Assembly: GCA_036562265.1 (NCBI GenBank)
Contig: DATCKS010000498.1
Location: forward strand, 1 to 10,974
Length of the DNA stretch: 10,974 nt
Direction of reading: 5' to 3'
Source: DASVDK01 sp036562265 [NCBI: Thermodesulfobacteriota bacterium]
GTDB lineage: Bacteria; DASVDK01
Made by a program: the position numbers and the translations under genes. Below the pieces are notes generated by a model that ran no database searches, was not told where the DNA came from, and was given only the letters and a program-made list of their open reading frames with translations. Position 1 is the first letter of the stretch, and each line of letters opens with the position of its first letter. Positions 6,929 to 10,974 of this stretch are shown one piece after another.

Positions 6929-6979
6929 GGCGCAGGGCCCCCTGTAGGCCCGGGGCCCCCTCGGGGCGGGGCACGGCCT

Positions 6980-6988
6980 TGCTACGCT
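6980..6988 (+). promoter_or_regulatory. Extended -10 promoter of rsgA (leaderless)
   Basis: TGCTACGCT is an extended -10 (TG, one base, TANNNT). It ends exactly 6 bases before the rsgA GTG, so transcription should begin at the start codon. There is no clear -35 box, which extended -10 promoters can tolerate. The -10 hexamer and the 6-base spacing are the same as in front of the tup regulator gene. Confidence 0.5.
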
Positions 6989-6994
6989 AGACGC

Positions 6995-7900
6995 GTGCCT
7001 GACACCGGGCTCCTGGTCCTCCGCGTCTCCCGAGAACACCTGGTCGTGGCCGGCGAGGGCGGGCGACCGCTCGCCGCGTTCACGAAGCGCCGCAGCCGGA
7101 TCGTGGTGGGCGATCGCGTCGAGGTGCGCGAGCACAGCGACCGGCTCGAGGCGGTCCGGGTCCTGCCGCGCCAATCGGTCCTGCGCCGCCGCGAGGAGGA
7201 CGGGGAGCGGGTCCTCGCCGCCAACGTCGACCGCCTGGTGATCGTCACCGCGGTGGGCGTACAGTTTCGCCCCGGCCTGGTCGACCGCCTGCTCGTGGCG
7301 GCCGAGGTCGACGGCATCGTCCCCATCATCGTCCTCAACAAGATGGACCTTCCCGAGGCCGACGCCACGGTCGCCGAGGCCGCCCGCTACGAGCGGATCG
7401 GCTACCGGCTCCGGCCGACGAGCGTCGTCACGGGACAGGGGATCGACGCGCTCGCCGCCGACCTGCACGGCCACGTGAGCGCGCTGGTCGGTCACTCCGG
7501 CGTCGGCAAGTCCTCCCTCCTCAACACCCTCGCCCCGGGCGCCGCGCGCGCGGTCGCGGCGGTCAACCCGGTCACCGGCAAGGGGCGCCACACGACGAGC
7601 GTGGCCGAGGGGTACCCCTTCGACGGGGGGATCCTCATCGACCTGCCGGGGGTGCGGGAGTTCGGCCTCGCGGGGGTGACCCCGCGCCGCCTGACCGAGG
7701 CGATGCCGGACCTGCGTGCGGTCGCCGAGGGGTGCCGCTTCGCCGACTGCCTCCACCGGGTGGAGCCCGGCTGCGCCGTGCGCGAGGCGGTCCACTCGGG
7801 CGCCGTCGATCCGGCCCGGTACCGCTCCTATCTCCGCATGCTCGAGACCCTCCTCAACCCCGACGTCTACACGCGGGATCTCGAGGCCGATCTCGTCTGA
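6995..7900 (+). CDS. rsgA: Ribosome small subunit-dependent GTPase A (RsgA/YjeQ)
   Basis: A 301-residue cytoplasmic GTPase that helps late 30S ribosome subunit maturation. It has an N-terminal OB-fold (about 5-60), then the circularly permuted GTPase order typical of RsgA: G4 NKMD (115-118) comes before G1 GHSGVGKS (166-173), then KGRHTT (196-201) and G3 DLPG (216-219). A C-terminal zinc site follows with Cys247, Cys252, His254 and Cys260. All key residues are present and the length is normal. The start is GTG at 6995 with no Shine-Dalgarno; a -10 box ends 6 bases before it, so the message is probably leaderless. It follows the chemoreceptor by 66 bases and appears to have its own promoter. 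Confidence 0.95.
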   Translation: MPDTGLLVLRVSREHLVVAGEGGRPLAAFTKRRSRIVVGDRVEVREHSDRLEAVRVLPRQSVLRRREEDGERVLAANVDRLVIVTAVGVQFRPGLVDRLLVAAEVDGIVPIIVLNKMDLPEADATVAEAARYERIGYRLRPTSVVTGQGIDALAADLHGHVSALVGHSGVGKSSLLNTLAPGAARAVAAVNPVTGKGRHTTSVAEGYPFDGGILIDLPGVREFGLAGVTPRRLTEAMPDLRAVAEGCRFADCLHRVEPGCAVREAVHSGAVDPARYRSYLRMLETLLNPDVYTRDLEADLV

Positions 7901-7951
7901 AGGTCGCGGAGCCGGGCAGCGCCCGACGGCACGGCGCGCGCCGCTTCCCGG

Positions 7952-8290
7952 TCAGCGTGCCGCGCGCTCGGCGAGGATCTCGGCTTCGGCCTGGCGCCAG
8001 TGCTCGAGGGCGCGGCCCTCGGGGCGGCCGTCGCGTTCGTAGATCTCGTAGGCGCGGCGCGCGATCGCGTCGTGCAGGTCGGCGTCGACCGGCCGGGGTG
8101 CCTGATCGATCGCGCCGCGAGTGCTCGCCGAGCCGGCCGATGGGGCCTCGACGCCCTCGGTGGTGGGGGAGACGTCGGTGCGGACCGCCTCTCCGACGGC
8201 CTCTCCGGGGTGTGCGGTCGTGGGCTCGGCCGCCGGCGTGGCGGCCTTCTTCCTCCTCGTGGGTGGTCTGCGTCTGGTCGTGTCGGCCAT
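7952..8290 (-). CDS. DUF2934 small protein, function unknown
   Basis: A 112-residue protein. Residues 1-20 are Arg/Lys-rich (RRRPPTRRKK), about 20-68 are low-complexity and probably disordered, and 71-108 match the DUF2934 domain (AIARRAYEIYERDGRPEGRA, then LEHWRQAEAEI). The domain is short and helical, has no known function, and is common in soil bacteria. The basic start could bind nucleic acid, but that is speculation. GGAGG lies 4 bases before the ATG, a rather short spacing. It converges with rsgA (51-base gap) and diverges from the cupin gene. Confidence 0.85.
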   Translation of the reverse strand: MADTTRRRPPTRRKKAATPAAEPTTAHPGEAVGEAVRTDVSPTTEGVEAPSAGSASTRGAIDQAPRPVDADLHDAIARRAYEIYERDGRPEGRALEHWRQAEAEILAERAAR

Positions 8291-8456
8291 CGCCCCTCCA
8301 GGTGCTCGTGCTCCCGATGCGAAGCCCGATTGCGTAGCATGTGGGTCGCGCTCCCGCCAGAGCGGAGCGAGCCCCTGGTGCGGCGCCCGCGAGGCGGACC
8401 GGCCGCTCCGGCTATAATCGTTTCCTCCCGAGAGGCGACGAAACAGGGAGAGTGCG
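8291..8456. promoter_or_regulatory. Divergent promoter region between DUF2934 and cupin genes
   Basis: On the plus strand TATAAT at 8413-8418 is a perfect -10 for the cupin gene, with transcription expected near 8425 and a ribosome site AGGGAG at 8445-8450; no good -35 is seen. On the minus strand TGCTACGCA (8331-8339) resembles an extended -10 for the DUF2934 gene but lacks the last T. A 6-bp inverted repeat, CGCTCC with GGAGCG (8349-8354 and 8364-8369), lies between them. Confidence 0.5.
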
Positions 8457-8846
8457 ATGGCGAACGAGCCCTACGCCGCGGACGTGACGCGGCTCGCCCG
8501 AGAGAACGACGACTTCCGCCGGGTGCTCCACACGACCGACCGTTCGCAACTGGTGCTCATGTCGGTGCCCGCGGGCGAGGAGATCGGCGAGGAGACGCAC
8601 GAGGGGATCGATCAGGTCCTGGTCTTCGTGGAGGGCGAGGGGGAAGCGGTGCTCGCCGGCACGCGCCGGCCGGTCAGGGCCGGCGACGTCGTCGTGGTGC
8701 CGGCCGGCACGCGGCACAACTTCATCACCAGGGGGGCCGCGCCGCTCAAGCTCTTCACGATCTACACGCCGCCCGAGCACCCGTCGGGCACCGTTCACCG
8801 CACGCGGGCGGAGGCCGAGGCCGCGGAGGCCGCCTCCCACCACTGA
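8457..8846 (+). CDS. Small single-domain cupin protein
   Basis: A 129-residue cytoplasmic beta-barrel protein of the cupin_2 type. The first cupin motif reads GEETHEGIDQVLVFVEGEG (44-62) and the second runs GDVVVVPAGTRHNFI (76-90). The segment LKLFTIYTPPEHPSGTVH (97-114) identifies the well-populated group often labelled cupin or mannose-6-phosphate isomerase-like. In motif 1 only His48 of the usual His-x-His pair is present, and Gln53 stands where Glu is typical; His87 is kept. Metal binding is therefore uncertain. No enzyme activity is known to me for this group. It has a perfect TATAAT promoter and a good ribosome site, and stands as a single gene. Confidence 0.9.
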   Translation: MANEPYAADVTRLARENDDFRRVLHTTDRSQLVLMSVPAGEEIGEETHEGIDQVLVFVEGEGEAVLAGTRRPVRAGDVVVVPAGTRHNFITRGAAPLKLFTIYTPPEHPSGTVHRTRAEAEAAEAASHH

Positions 8847-8860
8847 GCCGCGCCGCGCCC

Positions 8861-8883
8861 CGACCGGACGAGCCTACCGGTCG
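8861..8883. terminator. Possible shared hairpin between convergent cupin and antiporter genes
   Basis: CGACCGG (8861-8867) and CCGGTCG (8877-8883) pair across a 9-base loop that contains the antiporter stop codon (8874-8876); the cupin stop ends at 8846. It could serve both strands. No T-run follows on either side, so it is a weak intrinsic-terminator candidate. Confidence 0.35.
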
Positions 8884-10742
8884 TCCGAGAGGGCCGGCTT
8901 CACCGCGGCGGCCGCGGCCGAGCCGGCGTCGGCCGGCTCGGCGGGCGCGGCTCGCTTCACGTCCCCTTCGGCCGTGGAGGCGGCCGCCGGCTCGGCGGCC
9001 TTTGGGGAGACGGTCGCCTGGCTCCCGTCCGGAGGCTCGGCGAGGATGGCGAGCCCGACGCGCGTGACGCGGCCGTCCTCCACCCCGCGCACGCAGAGCG
9101 CCACCTGGCCGATCGTCACCTGACTGCCCGGCTCGAGTTCGTCGCCCAGCCAGTCCCGCAGGACCTCGTCGAGCGTCTTCGAGGGCGCGGCATCGATCGC
9201 GATGCCGTACATCGCCTGCAGTTCCTCCACGGTGGTTCCGCCCCGCAGCGGGAACTCGATCTCCGCCGGCACGCCGGGGCTTTCGGCCGCCGGGGCGAAC
9301 ACCTGGTCGACGATCGGTTGCACCTCCGACCGGAGGACGAGCGAGACGTGGTCCCCGGCGTGCAACTCGGTGTCGCCCTGCGGCGGGATCACCTGGCGCC
9401 CCCGGGAGATCAGCGCCACCACCGCTCCGTCGGGGAGGGCGAGGTCCCGGATGCGCCGGCCGACCGCCCGGGACCTGGGGTCGACCGTGTAGTCGACGAT
9501 GTGGCTGTCGACGTGGCGGAGGGCGGCGATCTCGAGCGTCGCGGGAGGCTCGGGCAGCGGCGGAAGGCTCAGGCCGAGCGCCCGGGCGAGCGGCGGCATG
9601 GTCCAGCCCTGGGCGATCACCGAGACCAGCACCGTGAAGAACACGATGTCGAACACGAGCAGGGCGTTCGGGATCTCGAAGAGGAAGGGGAAGGTCGCCA
9701 GGACGATCGGCACCGCCCCCTTCAGGCCGACCCACGAGATGAAGAGCTGCTCGCGCCGACTGAACTTGAACGGCAGGAGGCACGCCGCGACGGCGACCGG
9801 ACGGGCGACGAAGACGAGCACCGCGGCCACCGCGAGCCCCTGCCAGGTGACCTCGGCGAGCCGGCTCGGGAAGCTGAGGAGCCCGAGCACGACGAACATC
9901 CCGATCTGCGAGAGCCACGCGAGGGCGTCCTGGAAGACGAAGATCCCCCGCTGGAAGACGATGCGGTTGTTCCCGACGACCAGGCCGGCCAGGTACACGG
10001 CGAGGAAGCCGCTGCCGCCCAGGGAGGCGGCCATCCCGAAGACGAGGAGCGCCCCGGCCGCGACGAAGACCGGATAGAGCCCTGCGGCCGGCAGGTTGAC
10101 GCGATTGATGACCCAGACGACGCTCCAGCCGCCGAGGAGCCCGACCACGGCGCCGAGCGTCATCTGCTTCACGAAGAGCCACACGAGCCCGAAGAACGAG
10201 CCGGCCGTGCCGGTCAGGATCTCGAGGCAGCCGATCGTGAGGAAGATCGCCATCGGGTCGTTCGCGCCGCTCTCGATCTCGAGCGTGGCGGCGATCCGCT
10301 CCCGGATGCGCACCCCCTGGGACCGGAGCACGGCGAAGACGGCGGCGGCGTCCGTCGAGCCGACGATGCTCCCGATCAGCAGGCCTTCGATCCAGGGCAG
10401 GTTCAGGATGAGCGAGGCGCAGATCCCGGTGACGAGCGCGGTCACCACGACGCCCGCCGTGGCCAGGCTGGCGGCCGGCCACGACGCGGCGCGGAACGCC
10501 GAGAGCGGCGTCCGAAGGCCGCCGTCGAAGAGGATGAACGCGAGGGCCAGCGTGCCGACCGCGTGGGCCAGGCGATAGTCCTCGAAGGCCAGGCCGCCGA
10601 TTCCCTCCGAGCCGGCGAGCATCCCGACCCCGAGGAAGACCAGGAGGACCGGCAGGCCGAGCCGATAGGAGAACTTGCTCGAGACGACGCCGCCCAGCAC
10701 CAGGACGGCGGCGAGGAGGATCAGGCGATCGACGGCGAACAT
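8874..10742 (-). CDS. nhaP2: K+/H+ antiporter, NhaP2/CvrA type
   Basis: A 622-residue inner-membrane cation/proton antiporter. Residues 1-390 form about 12-13 membrane segments of a Na_H_exchanger domain, with GSTDAAAVF (128-136), the ion-site motif ESGANDPMA (157-165), Arg314 and GLKGAVP (339-345). Residues about 405-480 are a TrkA_C/RCK_C domain (SHIVDYTVDPRSRAVGRRI onward), which in relatives senses ligands. Residues about 490-570 resemble the CorC/HlyC-associated domain, giving the NhaP2 domain order. Residues 575-622 are an extra Ala/Pro/Glu-rich tail, probably disordered; E. coli CvrA is about 578 residues. The ATG has only a weak GGAG 4 bases upstream. Likely role: potassium or sodium export for osmotic and pH balance. 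The exact ion cannot be told from sequence. Confidence 0.92.
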   Translation of the reverse strand: MFAVDRLILLAAVLVLGGVVSSKFSYRLGLPVLLVFLGVGMLAGSEGIGGLAFEDYRLAHAVGTLALAFILFDGGLRTPLSAFRAASWPAASLATAGVVVTALVTGICASLILNLPWIEGLLIGSIVGSTDAAAVFAVLRSQGVRIRERIAATLEIESGANDPMAIFLTIGCLEILTGTAGSFFGLVWLFVKQMTLGAVVGLLGGWSVVWVINRVNLPAAGLYPVFVAAGALLVFGMAASLGGSGFLAVYLAGLVVGNNRIVFQRGIFVFQDALAWLSQIGMFVVLGLLSFPSRLAEVTWQGLAVAAVLVFVARPVAVAACLLPFKFSRREQLFISWVGLKGAVPIVLATFPFLFEIPNALLVFDIVFFTVLVSVIAQGWTMPPLARALGLSLPPLPEPPATLEIAALRHVDSHIVDYTVDPRSRAVGRRIRDLALPDGAVVALISRGRQVIPPQGDTELHAGDHVSLVLRSEVQPIVDQVFAPAAESPGVPAEIEFPLRGGTTVEELQAMYGIAIDAAPSKTLDEVLRDWLGDELEPGSQVTIGQVALCVRGVEDGRVTRVGLAILAEPPDGSQATVSPKAAEPAAASTAEGDVKRAAPAEPADAGSAAAAAVKPALSDDR

Positions 10743-10863
10743 GACGCTCCGGCTTCGAGGCGGGCCTGCAACGATTCACAATAGCAGATGGCGTGGCTGT
10801 GAAACATTTCTCCTGGCAATCAAACGTCGGTTGCGGGAGCGTTGGGGCCTGGAGGACGCCCGC
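10743..10863. promoter_or_regulatory. Divergent promoter region between nhaP2 and the DUF1059 gene
   Basis: This 121-base spacer is less GC-rich than its surroundings. On the minus strand TGCTATTGT (10778-10786) is an extended -10 with transcription expected about 29 bases before the nhaP2 ATG. TTCACA (10775-10780) and TGTGAA (10798-10803) form an inverted repeat with 17 bases between arms, overlapping that promoter. No convincing promoter for the plus-strand gene was found. Confidence 0.4.
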
Positions 10864-10974
10864 ATGCGAAAGATGTTGAGATGCCGCGACCTGGGGATGG
10901 ACTGCGAGTTCCAGGCGCACGGCAAGACCGACGACGAGGTCATGCGCCACGCCGCGCAGCACGCGAAGGAGAAG
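10864..10974 (+). CDS. DUF1059 small protein (partial, C-terminus beyond window)
   Basis: Thirty-seven residues are visible before the window ends. LRCRDLGMDCEFQAHG (5-20) followed by KTDDEVMRHAAQHAKE (21-36) matches the start of DUF1059, a family of proteins of about 60 residues with a conserved CRDxGxDC motif and no known function. The two cysteines (7 and 14) might bind metal; that is speculation. The ATG at 10864 is preceded by GGAGG 8 bases upstream, which favours it over the in-frame ATG at 10873. It is divergent from nhaP2. Confidence 0.85.
   Translation, partial: MRKMLRCRDLGMDCEFQAHGKTDDEVMRHAAQHAKEK

Noticed and set aside
6929-6994. Intrinsic terminator after the chemoreceptor (GCCCC at 6955-6959 with GGGGC at 6963-6967)
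   Set aside because: The stem is only 5 bp in G/C-run sequence and has no T-run, so it is not distinguishable from chance.
4529-7795. Very long open frame on the minus strand (over 1000 codons) opposite the chemoreceptor and rsgA
   Set aside because: It crosses two well-identified plus-strand genes, is low-complexity (Arg/Gly/His/Asp-rich) and matches no family. It is a shadow of GC-rich codon usage.
7913-7943. Hairpin CGGGC-AGC-GCCCG and a 12-bp GC palindrome between rsgA and the DUF2934 gene
   Set aside because: Short GC-only structures without T-runs are expected often at this base composition.
8755-10962. Long minus-strand frame covering the antiporter and its upstream spacer
   Set aside because: It is out of frame with the clear nhaP2 protein and its translation is Arg/Gly-rich shadow sequence.
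1-10974. tRNA, rRNA, CRISPR array, or phage/plasmid origin
   Set aside because: No tRNA or rRNA segment was recognised, no spaced repeats beyond the 25-bp contiguous array were seen, and no integrase or replication gene is present.

Overview
The window is GC-rich DNA of roughly 70% G+C, packed with bacterial genes in the strong third-position-GC codon pattern of high-GC soil or subsurface bacteria. A tungstate transporter, a MucR-type zinc-finger protein, a poly-HAMP chemoreceptor, DUF2934 and DUF1059 proteins and a GGGGTCAGG-type short repeat together would suit a Deltaproteobacteria-like or Rokubacteria/Methylomirabilota-like genome. No marker here settles the phylum, so that is inference.

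Left block (1-3930, minus strand): a five-gene cluster transcribed leftward. A DNA-binding protein fused to a periplasmic-binding-protein-like sensor domain comes first and overlaps tupA by 14 bases. It is followed by tupB (permease), tupC (ATPase with TOBE domains) and a MucR-like regulator that runs off the window edge. Gaps are 5 to 9 bases, so this looks like one operon for uptake of tungstate (or molybdate) with its own oxyanion-sensing regulator. A good sigma70-type promoter (TTGACG, 17 bases, TACGCT) sits so close to the first gene that its mRNA would be leaderless. A 16-base palindrome lies just upstream of the -35 box.

Gap (3896-4672): there is no intact gene. It holds a frameshifted NAD(P)-dependent aldehyde dehydrogenase remnant, three tandem copies of a 25-bp repeat (plus a 14-bp partial copy about 415 bp earlier), a sigma54-like element and a strong 39-nt hairpin in the presumed leader of the next gene.

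Centre (4673-7900, plus strand): a 751-residue membrane chemoreceptor with four consecutive HAMP units and an altered signalling tip, then rsgA, the circularly permuted GTPase of 30S ribosome maturation. rsgA also looks leaderless, with an extended -10 exactly 6 bases before its GTG.

Right block (7901-10974): a DUF2934 small protein (minus) divergent from a small cupin (plus) with a perfect TATAAT. A K+/H+ antiporter of the NhaP2/CvrA type (minus) is convergent with the cupin. At the edge is the start of a DUF1059 protein (plus), divergent from the antiporter. These are individually ordinary housekeeping or accessory genes. The unusual material is the regulator-led tup operon, the two leaderless starts and the remnant-rich gap before the chemoreceptor.
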